The notes: a model not told the origin generated them from the sequence alone. Positions 18,534 to 27,139 are shown, numbered from the stretch's first letter. The stretch: 64,000 nucleotides of DNA from Donghicola mangrovi (GCF_013377535.1 NZ_JABCJE010000013.1:1-64000), one strand, 5' to 3'. Translations and numbers: made by a program.

Positions 18534-18570
18534 AAAATAACCGTCTAATAAATCTTTATAAGGTTATTTT
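18534..18570. promoter_or_regulatory. Inverted repeat 2, candidate CGNR operator
   Basis: AAAATAACC at 18534-18542 and GGTTATTTT at 18562-18570 form a second 9-bp inverted repeat with the same GTTA-Y-TTTT half-site, but arms pointing the opposite way to repeat 1. It ends 15 bases before the hydrolase start and would overlap its promoter. Confidence 0.55.
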
Positions 18571-18585
18571 CGAAAGGCACCCCTG

Positions 18586-19497
18586 ATGCGACCCACCCTA
18601 CCCGCTGCGGCGGCTCTGGCGCTGACTGCCCTGTCTGCCGCCGCTGATCCCGCGCGCCCCGTCACCTATCACACGCTGGAGGTCGAGGGCGTTCCCGTCT
18701 TCTACCGCGAGGATGGTCCGGCGGATGCGCCCGTCCTGCTGCTGCTTCACGGCTTTCCGTCATCGTCCCACATGTTTCGCGATCTGATCCCCGAACTGGC
18801 GGACAGCTTTCACATCATCGCCCCCGATTACCCCGGTTTCGGCCAGTCCGGCGCTCCGGTTCGCGCGGATTTCGAGACGTTGGCGCAGACCATGACTGCC
18901 CTGACCGAAGAGCTCGGGCTGACCAGCTATACCCTGTATATGCAGGATTACGGCGGCCCCGTGGGGATGCGCATGGCCGTCCAGCACCCCGACCGAATCA
19001 ATGGCCTGATCTTCCAGAACGCCACCATCCATGTCGAAGGTTGGTCCCCCGATGTGGTCGCGCAATTCGCCCCCTTCTGGGCCGAGCGCACCCCCGAAAC
19101 CGAAGCCCCCTTACGCCAGATTCTGACCGCCGAGACCACCCGCTGGCAGTACGAACACGGCAGCACCCGGACCGAACGGCTCAGCCCCGATGCGTGGCTC
19201 AGCGATCAGGCGGGCCTTGATCGGCCGAGCAATGACGCGATCCAGCTGGACTACCTGTGGAGCTATCAGGACAACGTCGCCAGCTATCCCGCGTGGCAGG
19301 ATTATCTGGCCGCCGAGCGCCCGCGCACCCTGATTGTCTGGGGCAAGAACGATCCCTTTTTCACCATGAATGCCGTGACGGGCCTGCAGAACCTGCTGCC
19401 GAACGCGGAAACCCGCCTCTACGAGGCCGGGCATTTCGCGCTGGAAACCCACACACCCGAAATCGCCGCCTCGATCCGCGAAGTGATGGCGCGCTGA
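18586..19497 (+). CDS. Secreted alpha/beta hydrolase (haloalkane dehalogenase/epoxide hydrolase-like)
   Basis: The 303-residue protein has a signal peptide (cleavage near AAADP) and an alpha/beta-hydrolase fold with the oxyanion segment LLHGFPSSSHMF, and LYMQDYGGPVG, where an Asp stands at the nucleophile elbow as in haloalkane dehalogenases and epoxide hydrolases. A C-terminal His is seen in EAGHFALETH. It probably hydrolyses small xenobiotic-like substrates in the periplasm. It is followed 35 bases later by an azoreductase and lies divergent from the CGNR regulator. Confidence 0.87.
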   Translation: MRPTLPAAAALALTALSAAADPARPVTYHTLEVEGVPVFYREDGPADAPVLLLLHGFPSSSHMFRDLIPELADSFHIIAPDYPGFGQSGAPVRADFETLAQTMTALTEELGLTSYTLYMQDYGGPVGMRMAVQHPDRINGLIFQNATIHVEGWSPDVVAQFAPFWAERTPETEAPLRQILTAETTRWQYEHGSTRTERLSPDAWLSDQAGLDRPSNDAIQLDYLWSYQDNVASYPAWQDYLAAERPRTLIVWGKNDPFFTMNAVTGLQNLLPNAETRLYEAGHFALETHTPEIAASIREVMAR

Positions 19498-19532
19498 CCC
19501 TTTCCCCAACCTGAACTCAAAGGAATAAGCCT

Positions 19533-20162
19533 ATGAAAACCGTTCTTTATATCGCCGCGTCCCCCCGTGGGCAGATGTCCCAGTCCGGCAAGCTGGCCGA
19601 ACGCTATCTGGCCTCGCGCCAAGCCATCGACCCCGATGTGCGGGTGGACCGTCTGGACCTGTGGGCTGCCGACCTGCCCGATTTCGACGGGGACAAAGCC
19701 GCCGCCAAGATGACCTTTTTTGGCGTGGGCGAGATGGACGCCACCCGCCAGAGCGCGTGGGACCAGATCGTCGAGATCACCCGCCGCTTTACCGAGGCCG
19801 ACGAATACGTGCTGTCGGTGCCCATGTGGAACGGCGGCATCCCCTATAAGCTGAAGCAGTACATCGACATCATCACCCAGCCGGGTCTCCTCTTTGGCTT
19901 TGACCCCGAGAATGGCTACAGTGGCCTGCTGCGCGGGAAAGAGGCGCGTGTGTTCTATACCGCCGGTGTCTATGCCCCCGGCGCGCCCGCGAAATACGGT
20001 GCGGATCATCACTCAACCTATCTGGGGTGGTGGCTGGACTTCATCGGCGTGACCGAGGTTGAAACCGTCCGCTTCCAGCCCTCGCTTCTGACCGCCGATC
20101 CGGCGGGCGACCAAGAGCGCGCACTGGACCGCGCCGCGAACCTGACCCGTCAGCCCGCCTGA
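19533..20162 (+). CDS. azoR: FMN-dependent NADH-azoreductase / quinone reductase
   Basis: The 209-residue flavodoxin-like protein begins MKTVLYIAASPRG (FMN phosphate site) and contains VPMWNGGIPYKLKQYIDIIT, the characteristic AzoR segment, and later FYTAGVYAPG. It reduces quinones and azo compounds in the cytoplasm at the expense of NAD(P)H. Co-transcription with the hydrolase and control by the CGNR regulator suggest a response to electrophiles or quinones. A hairpin without a T-tract follows. Confidence 0.9.
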   Translation: MKTVLYIAASPRGQMSQSGKLAERYLASRQAIDPDVRVDRLDLWAADLPDFDGDKAAAKMTFFGVGEMDATRQSAWDQIVEITRRFTEADEYVLSVPMWNGGIPYKLKQYIDIITQPGLLFGFDPENGYSGLLRGKEARVFYTAGVYAPGAPAKYGADHHSTYLGWWLDFIGVTEVETVRFQPSLLTADPAGDQERALDRAANLTRQPA

Positions 20163-20179
20163 CCCCCATGACCCCACGG

Positions 20180-20203
20180 CACCGCAGGCCCCCGCCTGCG
20201 GTG
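20180..20203 (+). terminator. Candidate terminator after the azoreductase gene
   Basis: A perfect 10-bp stem (CACCGCAGGC/GCCTGCGGTG, 4-base loop) follows the stop by 17 bases; the run after it (TTCGCTT) is only moderately T-rich. Confidence 0.6.
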
Positions 20204-20263
20204 TTCGCTTGACATCCCGCGCACCGGTCGGGCCCACTGGCGGCCGGGGAACGGGAGAAGGCT

Positions 20264-21124
20264 ATGTCCAATCCACATTCGAACGGGGCGTGGCTGCTGC
20301 TGGTGCCCGCACTGGGGATCATGGGCTTTGTCGCTGTGATCCCGCTGGTAGCGGTGTTCAATTTCTCCTTTCATGACATCTTTACCATCGACGAGGCCTA
20401 CTGGATCGGCCCCGAATGGTTCACCGAAATCACCCGAGACCCGCAGTTCTGGGCCAGTCTGGGGCGCAGCGCCCTGTTTTCGCTGATCGTTCTGTCGATA
20501 CAGGTGCCGCTGGGGGTCTGGCTGGCGCTTTTGATGCTGAAGATGGGGCGGATGGCCGTGCCGGTGCTGATGCTGGTGGCGCTACCCTTGGTGGTGCCGT
20601 GGAACATGATCGCGGGGATGTGGCTGACCTTGATCAACCCCGAACATGGTCTGGCGGGCCGCGCGATGACCGCCCTCGGGATTGCGTTCGACTACAAGTT
20701 CACCGCCCTGCACACGTGGGTTCTGATCGTGCTGGCGGACACGTGGCACTGGCTGGGGCTGGTGGTCATTCTGGCCTATGCGGGGGTTGCCGCGATCCCC
20801 GAACCCTATCGCCAAGCGGCGGCTATCGACGGAGCCTCTCGGCTCGCCGTCTTTCGCTATATCGAGCTGCCGCGCATCACAGGCGCGCTGTCTATTGTGC
20901 TGCTCTTGCGGTTTGTGGACAGCTTCATGATCTATACCGAGGCGTTCTCGATCAACGCGGGCGGGCCGAACAACGCCACGACCTTCCTGTCGCTTGAGCT
21001 GGCCGCCGATATCGGCAGCTACACCTATGGCCGCGCTGCTGCCCGCGCCATGCTGGACTTTCTGATCGTGCTGACGGTGGCATGGGCGTTTATCCGGATC
21101 CGGTCCACGGGGAAACACCAATGA
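20264..21124 (+). CDS. Sugar ABC transporter permease (MalF/UgpA-like), orphan
   Basis: The 286-residue membrane protein has six predicted helices and the permease EAA loop (EPYRQAAAIDGASRLAVFRYI, about residues 185-205). It resembles CUT1-type MalF/UgpA permeases. Its stop overlaps the next permease start in ATGA. No ATP-binding or substrate-binding gene accompanies the pair, which is unusual; they may borrow subunits encoded elsewhere or be an operon remnant. Confidence 0.88.
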   Translation: MSNPHSNGAWLLLVPALGIMGFVAVIPLVAVFNFSFHDIFTIDEAYWIGPEWFTEITRDPQFWASLGRSALFSLIVLSIQVPLGVWLALLMLKMGRMAVPVLMLVALPLVVPWNMIAGMWLTLINPEHGLAGRAMTALGIAFDYKFTALHTWVLIVLADTWHWLGLVVILAYAGVAAIPEPYRQAAAIDGASRLAVFRYIELPRITGALSIVLLLRFVDSFMIYTEAFSINAGGPNNATTFLSLELAADIGSYTYGRAAARAMLDFLIVLTVAWAFIRIRSTGKHQ

Positions 21125-21918
21125 GCGCCCGCGGCCTGACCCTGCGCGCCGTCGTCTTTGGCCTACTGGCGCTGTTCATCCTGCTGCCGTTCGCACAGAC
21201 CGTCCTGCTGAGCTTCACCCTGACCCTGCCGCGCGAAGGGCACGTCACTGGCGCGCCGACCCTGCTGAACTATGCCGAGGTGTGGGCCCGCCCCGATCTG
21301 AGGGGCTCGATCCTGAACTCTCTGACCTATGTGACGCTGAATATCGCGCTGTGTCTGGCGGCGGGGCTGCCTGCGGCCTATGCCTTTGCCCGCTATCGGT
21401 TTACCGGCGACCGCCATGTGCTGTTTGCCCTGCTGGCGTTCCGGCTGACGCCGCCTGTGGTGCTGTCACTGCCGGTGTTCTTTCTGTTCGCGCGGTTCGG
21501 GCTGGTGAACAATCCGGTCGGGATCGCGCTGGTGCACTGCGCCTTTAACCTGCCCGTTGCGATCTGGATTTTGGAAAGCTTCATCGCCGCCGTTCCCCGC
21601 GAATACGATGAAACCTGCTTTATCGACGGGCATTCACTGAGCGGCTTTTTCTTCAAACGCCTGATCCCCGCAATTGCGCCGGGGATCGGGGTTACGGTGT
21701 TCTTCTGCTTTGTCTTTTCGTGGGTCGAGGTCGTGCTGGCCCGCATTCTGACCGTTACGGCGGGCAAGCCGATCACCATGGCGATCAACGCCCTTTATGG
21801 GTTCCGCACCGATATCGGGCTGGTGATGGCGATGACTGTTGTTTCCCTGATTCCGGGTGTGGCGATGATCTGGTTCGTGCGAAATCACATCGCCCGCGGG
21901 TTCGTCATTCGCACCTGA
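21121..21918 (+). CDS. Sugar ABC transporter permease (MalG/UgpE-like), orphan
   Basis: The 265-residue membrane protein starts at the ATG inside an ATGA overlap with the previous gene. It has six helices, a MalG-like EAA loop (PREYDETCFIDGHSLSGFFF) and ends RGFVIRT. It would pair with the upstream permease. The gene after it, an aldo/keto reductase 123 bases away, has its own candidate promoter and belongs to a different cluster. Confidence 0.88.
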   Translation: MSARGLTLRAVVFGLLALFILLPFAQTVLLSFTLTLPREGHVTGAPTLLNYAEVWARPDLRGSILNSLTYVTLNIALCLAAGLPAAYAFARYRFTGDRHVLFALLAFRLTPPVVLSLPVFFLFARFGLVNNPVGIALVHCAFNLPVAIWILESFIAAVPREYDETCFIDGHSLSGFFFKRLIPAIAPGIGVTVFFCFVFSWVEVVLARILTVTAGKPITMAINALYGFRTDIGLVMAMTVVSLIPGVAMIWFVRNHIARGFVIRT

Positions 21919-21939
21919 TCGGGCTATTCAGCAATCTCG

Positions 21940-21953
21940 CTCATAAGTGGGTT
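21940..21953 (+). promoter_or_regulatory. Repeated motif CTCATAAGTGGGTT upstream of aldo/keto reductase
   Basis: This 14-base word differs in one base from 25117-25130 and shares the core CTCATNA with sites at 23512 (minus strand) and 23561. It lies 102 bases before the aldo/keto reductase ATG. It is a candidate LysR-binding site. Confidence 0.5.
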
Positions 21954-22041
21954 CAGTTTTTCAGCGATTATTCAGGCGCCCCAAGGAGCCTATCTCTGGC
22001 GCATCCGGCGGCACCGGCCGCCCCAGAGGAAGGCACGAGAC

Positions 22042-22902
22042 ATGATCCTGCAAGACACCAAAACCCTGTCCAACGGCGTGGCGATCCCCAAGCTGGCCTT
22101 GGGCACTTGGATGATCGACGATGACAAGGTCGCCGAGGCCGTCAAAGCCGCCACCCAGATCGGGTACCGTCACATCGACACCGCCCAAGCCTATGGCAAC
22201 GAGTGCGGCGTCGGCCTTGGCATCCGCACCTGCGGCGTGGCCCGCGAAGAGCTGTTCGTTCAGACCAAACTGGCCGCAGAGATCAAGGATTACAACGGCG
22301 CCACAGCTGCCATCGACGGATCACTTCAGGCACTGGGGCTGGATTACATCGACCTGATGATCATCCACAGCCCGCAGCCTTGGGCCGAGTGGGCCAGCGA
22401 AGACCGCTATTTCGAGGGCAATCTGGCCGCATGGAAAGCTCTGGAGGAGGCCTTGGATGCAGGCAAAATCCGCGCGATCGGCGTGTCCAACTTCCAGCAG
22501 GTCGACCTACAGAACCTGCTTGATAACGCGCGCATCAAGCCGATGATCAACCAGCTTCTGGCCCATATCGGCAACACGCCCTTTGACCTGATCGAATTTT
22601 CCAAAGCAAACGACATGGCCGTCGAGGCCTATTCGCCCATCGCCCACGGTCAAATTCTGGACAACGCAGAGATCGGCGCGATGGCGCAGAAATACGGGGT
22701 AACGATTTCTCAACTCTGCATCCGCTACATACTGGAACTGGACCTGCTGGCCCTGCCCAAAACCGCGAACCCTGCTCATATGAAAACGAACGCCGACGTG
22801 GATTTCGTAATCTCGGCCGAAGATATGGACGCGCTGAAGGCAATCACCGCCAAGGATTACGGCGAGGCTTCGGCCTTTCCCGTCTACAGCGGCAAGGCCT
22901 GA
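22042..22902 (+). CDS. Aldo/keto reductase
   Basis: The 286-residue protein is a complete aldo/keto reductase with the catalytic tetrad visible: Asp and Tyr in IDTAQAYGNE, Lys in VQTKLAAEI, His in MIIHSPQPW. The AKR pattern GVSNFQQVDLQNLL and the C-terminal NADPH-site KTANPAHMKTN are also present. It reduces reactive aldehydes or ketones with NADPH in the cytoplasm. A strong terminator follows. It is probably part of the LysR-controlled cluster downstream. Confidence 0.93.
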   Translation: MILQDTKTLSNGVAIPKLALGTWMIDDDKVAEAVKAATQIGYRHIDTAQAYGNECGVGLGIRTCGVAREELFVQTKLAAEIKDYNGATAAIDGSLQALGLDYIDLMIIHSPQPWAEWASEDRYFEGNLAAWKALEEALDAGKIRAIGVSNFQQVDLQNLLDNARIKPMINQLLAHIGNTPFDLIEFSKANDMAVEAYSPIAHGQILDNAEIGAMAQKYGVTISQLCIRYILELDLLALPKTANPAHMKTNADVDFVISAEDMDALKAITAKDYGEASAFPVYSGKA

Positions 22903-22950
22903 GCCGGAATTCTTCGGGCGTCCCGATCCGGACTATCCCCCCCGAAGACA

Positions 22951-22986
22951 GAGCGCCCTTGGAAACAAGGGCGCTCGATTTGTTTC
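22951..22986 (+). terminator. Rho-independent terminator after aldo/keto reductase
   Basis: A perfect 11-bp stem (GAGCGCCCTTG/CAAGGGCGCTC, GAAA tetraloop) at 22951-22976 is followed by GATTTGTTTC. It may also serve the convergent cyclophilin-like gene. Confidence 0.85.
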
Positions 22987-22997
22987 TGAACTACGGG

Positions 22998-23426
22998 TCA
23001 GTCCGCCAACTCGATCCTTACGGCCACATTTCCGGGGGCTTTCAGGGCTGAATAGTCACCGTCAAACGCCCCTAGTCGCACCAGCCCCCGCGCCGCCGAG
23101 AACGGTTTGATGAAGATCGCCAGATTTTGCCAAGGGGCGTACTGTGTGATATCCCCCGCCGCCGGTTTGTAGCTGTCCGGCGCGTCCGAGGCATCCAGCG
23201 TTCGGTTCAGATCGGCCACCTTTTCGGTTCCGTGATAGTCGGTCAGGGTCAGTTCCAGCGGCAAAAGGCTGGCGAAATCCCGCGCCGCCGCGCTGTTGTC
23301 CAAGGTGGCAGGCATCACCACTTCGCCCGCAATTACGTTGATCTTCATCGTTTCGTTCTTTTCTGCCGCGCCGGCCAGCGCAGGCAAAGCTGCAAGGGCG
23401 AGCGCCATTATAAATATGTGTCTCAT
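22998..23426 (-). CDS. Secreted cyclophilin-like fold protein
   Basis: The 142-residue protein has a signal peptide (MRHIFIMALALAALPALAGA) and then the cyclophilin-like domain with NSAAARDFASLLPLELTL, DYHGTEKVADL, PAAGDITQYAPWQNLAIF and GLVRLGAFDGD. Domain function is unknown, though members often sit with aldo/keto reductases and cupins in stress clusters. It is on the minus strand, convergent with the aldo/keto reductase and divergent from the cupin. Confidence 0.85.
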   Translation of the reverse strand: MRHIFIMALALAALPALAGAAEKNETMKINVIAGEVVMPATLDNSAAARDFASLLPLELTLTDYHGTEKVADLNRTLDASDAPDSYKPAAGDITQYAPWQNLAIFIKPFSAARGLVRLGAFDGDYSALKAPGNVAVRIELAD

Positions 23427-23511
23427 GGGCTTGTGGGGCCAAGCCCCCTCCCGATTTCCGGCCCAAGATGCGCCCGATCCGCCGCCCCGCGCAATAACCG
23501 GTGTTTCATAG

Positions 23512-23521
23512 CACTGATGAG
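23512..23521 (-). promoter_or_regulatory. Repeated motif CTCATCAGTG upstream of cyclophilin-like gene
   Basis: Read on the minus strand, this word begins 95 bases before the cyclophilin-like gene start and matches the CTCATNAGTG core shared with 21940 and 25117. Confidence 0.4.
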
Positions 23522-23560
23522 GGCGCCTCATCGACCGGCGCGCGCCATTCATGAACAGAC

Positions 23561-23570
23561 CTCATCACGG
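23561..23570 (+). promoter_or_regulatory. Related motif CTCATCACGG upstream of cupin
   Basis: The word shares the CTCATNA half with the other sites and lies 89 bases before the cupin ATG, nearly the same spacing as the site before the CMD gene. The match is weaker than at the other sites. Confidence 0.3.
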
Positions 23571-23649
23571 CATCCCGGATTGACCCGATGATCGGGCGTC
23601 CCCAAGGCCCTATTCTGTAGGGGGCACAGGACGAAAATAGGAGACGACC

Positions 23650-24102
23650 ATGAGACTTACCCTACTCGCCGCCGCCCTTGCCCTGCCCCTTGGGGCCGAG
23701 GCCCAAGAGGTCGAGATCACCCGCCACGCAGATCGTGCCGGTCAGATCGGAGCCGCTGAAACCTTTACCGGCACCGCCTATGTCGCGCCGGTCTTTGGCC
23801 CGCAAATAAGCGGCGTCAGCGCGGGCGAAGTCACCTTTCTGCCCGGAGCGCGGTCGGCGTGGCACACCCATCCCGCGGGCCAGATGCTGGTGATCACCAA
23901 AGGCACCGGTTGGACGCAGGAACGGGGACAGCCCAAGCAGACCATTCGCGCCGGTGACGTGGTTTGGTGTCCGCCCGATGTGGAACACTGGCACGGGGCG
24001 ACGAACAGCACCTCGGTCACCCATTACGCCATTCAGGGCAGCGTCGATGGCAGTGCAGTTAGCTGGGGTGACCATGTTTCGGACGAAGACTACGGCGGCT
24101 AG
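23650..24102 (+). CDS. Secreted cupin-domain protein
   Basis: The 150-residue protein has a signal peptide (cleavage near AEAQE) and a single cupin barrel: motif 1 in [17 protein letters not shown] and motif 2 in VVWCPPDVEHWHGA supply His/Glu/His metal ligands. It resembles cupins annotated as mandelonitrile-lyase-like or quercetinase-like. The ATG follows GGAG. The activity is unknown; it shares a divergent promoter region with the cyclophilin-like gene and lies before the LysR gene. Confidence 0.88.
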   Translation: MRLTLLAAALALPLGAEAQEVEITRHADRAGQIGAAETFTGTAYVAPVFGPQISGVSAGEVTFLPGARSAWHTHPAGQMLVITKGTGWTQERGQPKQTIRAGDVVWCPPDVEHWHGATNSTSVTHYAIQGSVDGSAVSWGDHVSDEDYGG

Positions 24103-24177
24103 GTCGCGAACACCCCAAGGGTCGGCGGAAATAATCCGTCGACCTTATGAACCACAAGCATATATCATGGAGGAAAA

Positions 24178-25107
24178 ATGCGTCCCGAGTTAGAGGCTCC
24201 GACCGCCCCCATGATCCGCGAAAATATTACCGATCTCATCGCCTTTGCCGCCGTTGCCGAAGAGCGAAGCTTTACCCGTGCCGCGGCGCGCCTGAATGTG
24301 TCCCAGTCCGCTTTATCCCACACGATCAAGGGGTTAGAGCAGCGTCTTGGCATCCGCCTGCTAACCCGCACCACCCGCACCGTGGCCCCGACATTGGCCG
24401 GAGAGGACCTGCTGGCCACATTGAACCCCTGCTTCGAGCGGATCGAAAACCGGCTTCAGGCCCTGAACGAGGTGCGGGACGAGCCCACGGGAACCGTCCG
24501 CATCGTGGCCGTGGAATACGCCATTGAATCCCTGCTCTGGCCCAAGCTTTCGCCGATGCTTCGGAAATATCCGGCCGTAAATGTGGAGCTGGTGATGGAA
24601 TATGAGTACACCGATCTGGCCCAATCCCGCTGCGACGCGGGCGTGCGGTACGGAGATCAGGTGGCCGAAGGGATGATCGCCATGCGCATCGGCCCCGACG
24701 AGCGGATGATCTGCGTGGGGGCGCCCTCTTATTTCGCGGTGACCAAAGAACCCAAAGAGCCGAACGACCTGACCGACCACAGCTGCATCAACTTGCGTCT
24801 GTCGAACCACGGCGCCCTTTATGCGTGGGAGTTCGAGGATGCCGAGGGCAAGGATATCCGCGTCAAGGTAAACGGTCAGGCCACCTTTAACACCATCAAC
24901 TCGGTGATCCGGGCGGCGGTGGATGGCCACGGGCTGGCCTGCGTACCCGAACGGTTGGCGCAGCCCTATCTGGACAGCGGCGCGCTGCGCACCTGTCTAG
25001 AGGAATACTGCCCCTATTTCCCCGGCTTTCACCTCTATTACCCCAGCCGCCAAAGGTCCTCTTCGGCATTCGAGGTGGTGCTAGAGGCCCTACGCCATAG
25101 GGATTGA
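24178..25107 (+). CDS. LysR-family transcriptional regulator
   Basis: The 309-residue protein has the LysR helix-turn-helix (AFAAVAEERSFTRAAARLNV, SQSALSHTIKGLEQRLG, about residues 21-57) and the substrate-binding domain with GTVRIVAVEYAIESL. The ATG follows GGAGG. It sits in the centre of a group of redox genes, several of which have a shared motif about 90-100 bases upstream, so it is the probable regulator of this cluster. The inducer is unknown. Confidence 0.93.
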   Translation: MRPELEAPTAPMIRENITDLIAFAAVAEERSFTRAAARLNVSQSALSHTIKGLEQRLGIRLLTRTTRTVAPTLAGEDLLATLNPCFERIENRLQALNEVRDEPTGTVRIVAVEYAIESLLWPKLSPMLRKYPAVNVELVMEYEYTDLAQSRCDAGVRYGDQVAEGMIAMRIGPDERMICVGAPSYFAVTKEPKEPNDLTDHSCINLRLSNHGALYAWEFEDAEGKDIRVKVNGQATFNTINSVIRAAVDGHGLACVPERLAQPYLDSGALRTCLEEYCPYFPGFHLYYPSRQRSSSAFEVVLEALRHRD

Positions 25108-25116
25108 TGAAAACGC

Positions 25117-25130
25117 CTCATGAGTGGGTT
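25117..25130 (+). promoter_or_regulatory. Repeated motif CTCATGAGTGGGTT upstream of CMD gene
   Basis: This word matches 13 of 14 bases of the site at 21940-21953 and lies 88 bases before the CMD start. It is the best-conserved pair of a candidate LysR-site family. Confidence 0.5.
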
Positions 25131-25204
25131 GCGGGTTTTATCCATTAAGTTTCGGGCAGTTAAGGCCATTTGTGTCCCATACGCCGAACACAAAGGAATG
25201 CCCT

Positions 25205-25966
25205 ATGAATACCCGCATCGCCGCCTCTGCTCTTGCCCTGATGGGATCGACAGCCAGCGCGCAGGATCTGGCCAGCACTTTGCCCGAGGCTGTCTCCAAG
25301 GTCGCCCCCGCCCTCGAGGCCTATAGCACGGACGCCCTGTTCGGGACGGTCTGGAACGCAGACAGCCTGTCCCTGCGCGACCGCGCCTTGGTCACCTTTG
25401 CCGCCAAGGTCACCCGCCACGAGGTGGACGATCTGGCCGCCTATACCGCGCTCGCACTGGACGCGGGCGTCACCGCGCCCGAACTGTCCGAAGCCATCAC
25501 CCATCTGGCCTTCTACACCGGTTGTGGCAACGCGACCGCTGCGGCGGTGGCCATGGCGCCGGTCTATGAGGACCGCGGGATCGCATCCGCCGATCTGCCC
25601 GGGCCCAACCCCGACTTGCTGCCCCTGAACGAAGAGGCCGAAGCCGCCCGCCAGACCATGGTCCAAGGCAACTTTGGCGAGACCAGCCAAGGTGTGGTCG
25701 ACTACACCGAGGCTTACTTGTTCCGGAACCTGTGGCTGCGCCCTGATCTGGCCCCCCGCGACCGCAGTATGATCACCGTTGCGGCCCTGATCGCCGCTGG
25801 CCAGCCCGAGCAGATGACCTTTCACCTGAACCGCGCCATGGACAACGGCCTGACCCAAGACGAAGCGGGCGGCATGTTGGCTCATCTGGCCTTCTATGCC
25901 GGTTGGCCGCGCGTGTTTTCCGCCCTACCGGTCGCAAAAGACGTCTTTGCCAGCCGTTCCAAATAA
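25205..25966 (+). CDS. Secreted carboxymuconolactone decarboxylase-family protein (tandem CMD)
   Basis: The 253-residue protein starts at an ATG after AAGGA and has a signal peptide (cleavage near ASAQD). Two CMD domains follow: the first with SLSLRDRALVTFAAKVTRHE and HLAFYTGCGNATAA, the second with LAPRDRSMITVAALIAAGQ and MLAHLAFYAGWPR. Only one Cys is seen in the first domain and none in the second, so an AhpD-type CXXC redox site is absent. It begins a probable operon with the three or four genes after it. Confidence 0.88.
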   Translation: MNTRIAASALALMGSTASAQDLASTLPEAVSKVAPALEAYSTDALFGTVWNADSLSLRDRALVTFAAKVTRHEVDDLAAYTALALDAGVTAPELSEAITHLAFYTGCGNATAAAVAMAPVYEDRGIASADLPGPNPDLLPLNEEAEAARQTMVQGNFGETSQGVVDYTEAYLFRNLWLRPDLAPRDRSMITVAALIAAGQPEQMTFHLNRAMDNGLTQDEAGGMLAHLAFYAGWPRVFSALPVAKDVFASRSK

Positions 25967-26013
25967 TCGGGTCGGGCGCAGAGGCGCCCGCCCTTCCCTT
26001 CGGGAGTTGAGAC

Positions 26014-26643
26014 ATGAAAATCGCCATCCTAGGATCGGGCCGCATGGGCGCGGCACTTGGCCAATCGTGGTCCGCCGCAGGCCATCACGTGACCTTCACC
26101 TATGCCCGCAGCGACGCGAAACTCCAGCGCCTTGCGCAGGCAACCGGCGGCGCATGGGCTTCGATCCCCGAGGCCATATCCGATGCGGACGCCGTGCTGC
26201 TGTCCGTCCACTGGTCCCGCATTCCCGATGTTCTGAAGCAGGCCGGTGAGCTAGCGGGCAAGATCGTCCTGAACTGCTGTGTCCCCTTGGACGAGGATGA
26301 CGCCAACCTCCTTTACGGCCCTTCCACCTGCGGGGCCGAGGAACTGGCCCGTCTGCTCCCCCATGCCCGCTGGGTCAGTTGTTTCAACACCATCCCGTCG
26401 GAAACCTTTGCCCCCGTCCGCGCCCGCACCCTGACGCCCCAGCCCCAAGTGCTGATGTATGGCAACGACGCGGGCGCCAAGCAGGTGGCCCAAACCCTGA
26501 TCCGTGATGCGGGCTTTGACCCGCTCGAGGCAGGTGGCCTGACCACAGGCCGCTATGTCGAACCCTTTGCCATGGTCACCGCTGTGCTTGCCTACGGGCA
26601 GCCCGGTGGCCCTGCGCTGACCTACCGTTTTGAAAAACTCTGA
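26014..26643 (+). CDS. NADPH-dependent F420-reductase-like Rossmann protein
   Basis: The 209-residue protein opens with the Rossmann motif [16 protein letters not shown] and continues like the NADP oxidoreductase/F420-dependent family ([40 protein letters not shown]). In bacteria without F420 such proteins are thought to reduce other substrates with NADPH. It follows the CMD gene by 47 bases, with a small GC hairpin in between, and precedes a cupin by 13 bases. Confidence 0.85.
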   Translation: MKIAILGSGRMGAALGQSWSAAGHHVTFTYARSDAKLQRLAQATGGAWASIPEAISDADAVLLSVHWSRIPDVLKQAGELAGKIVLNCCVPLDEDDANLLYGPSTCGAEELARLLPHARWVSCFNTIPSETFAPVRARTLTPQPQVLMYGNDAGAKQVAQTLIRDAGFDPLEAGGLTTGRYVEPFAMVTAVLAYGQPGGPALTYRFEKL

Positions 26644-26656
26644 AAGGACCCCTCTG

Positions 26657-27055
26657 ATGAAAATCACCCGTTCGGGCACCAACCCCTCGATCCCCGGCCC
26701 CGCAGACTGGTTCACCGGCACTGTCCGCGTTGACCCCATGTTCCAAGCCGAAGACCCCAGCCGCGTCGGCGGCAGCCACGTGACCTTTGAACCCGGCGCG
26801 CGCACCGCGTGGCACACCCACCCCGCCGGTCAGACACTGATCGTGACCTTCGGCCGTGGCCGTGTGCAGCGCGAAGGCGGCCCCGTCGAAGAAATCAGCC
26901 AAGGCGACGTGGTCTGGTTCCCCGCCGGTGAAAAGCACTGGCACGGCGCGGCCCCCGACACCGCCATGAGCCACATCGCAATCCAAGAGGCCGTCGACGG
27001 CAGCGCCGTGACTTGGATGGAAAAGGTATCGGACGCTGACTACAGCCCCGAATAA
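26657..27055 (+). CDS. Cytoplasmic cupin-domain protein
   Basis: The 132-residue protein is a cupin with [20 protein letters not shown] (motif 1) and [15 protein letters not shown] (motif 2), closely similar to the secreted cupin at 23650 but without a signal peptide. The two therefore look like periplasmic and cytoplasmic paralogues. The start at 26657 follows AAAGGA. The substrate is unknown. Confidence 0.88.
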   Translation: MKITRSGTNPSIPGPADWFTGTVRVDPMFQAEDPSRVGGSHVTFEPGARTAWHTHPAGQTLIVTFGRGRVQREGGPVEEISQGDVVWFPAGEKHWHGAAPDTAMSHIAIQEAVDGSAVTWMEKVSDADYSPE

Positions 27056-27063
27056 CGCCCTTG

Positions 27064-27103
27064 GGCACGCCCCGCGCAGCTGTGATGTGCGTCGGGGCGT
27101 GCC
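27064..27103 (+). repeat. Long-stem hairpin inside the redox operon
   Basis: An 11-bp perfect inverted repeat (GGCACGCCCCG/CGGGGCGTGCC, 18-base loop) lies just after the cupin stop. There is no T-tract. It may attenuate or stabilise the transcript. Confidence 0.45.
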
Positions 27104-27139
27104 TGTGCTATGGTGCGGGCGCAGGCCCCACGAGGGCCA

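Noticed and set aside
23650-24102. Confident call of the cupin as mandelonitrile lyase
   Set aside because: Only the cupin metal motifs are visible; similar proteins carry this label by transfer and the activity cannot be read from sequence.
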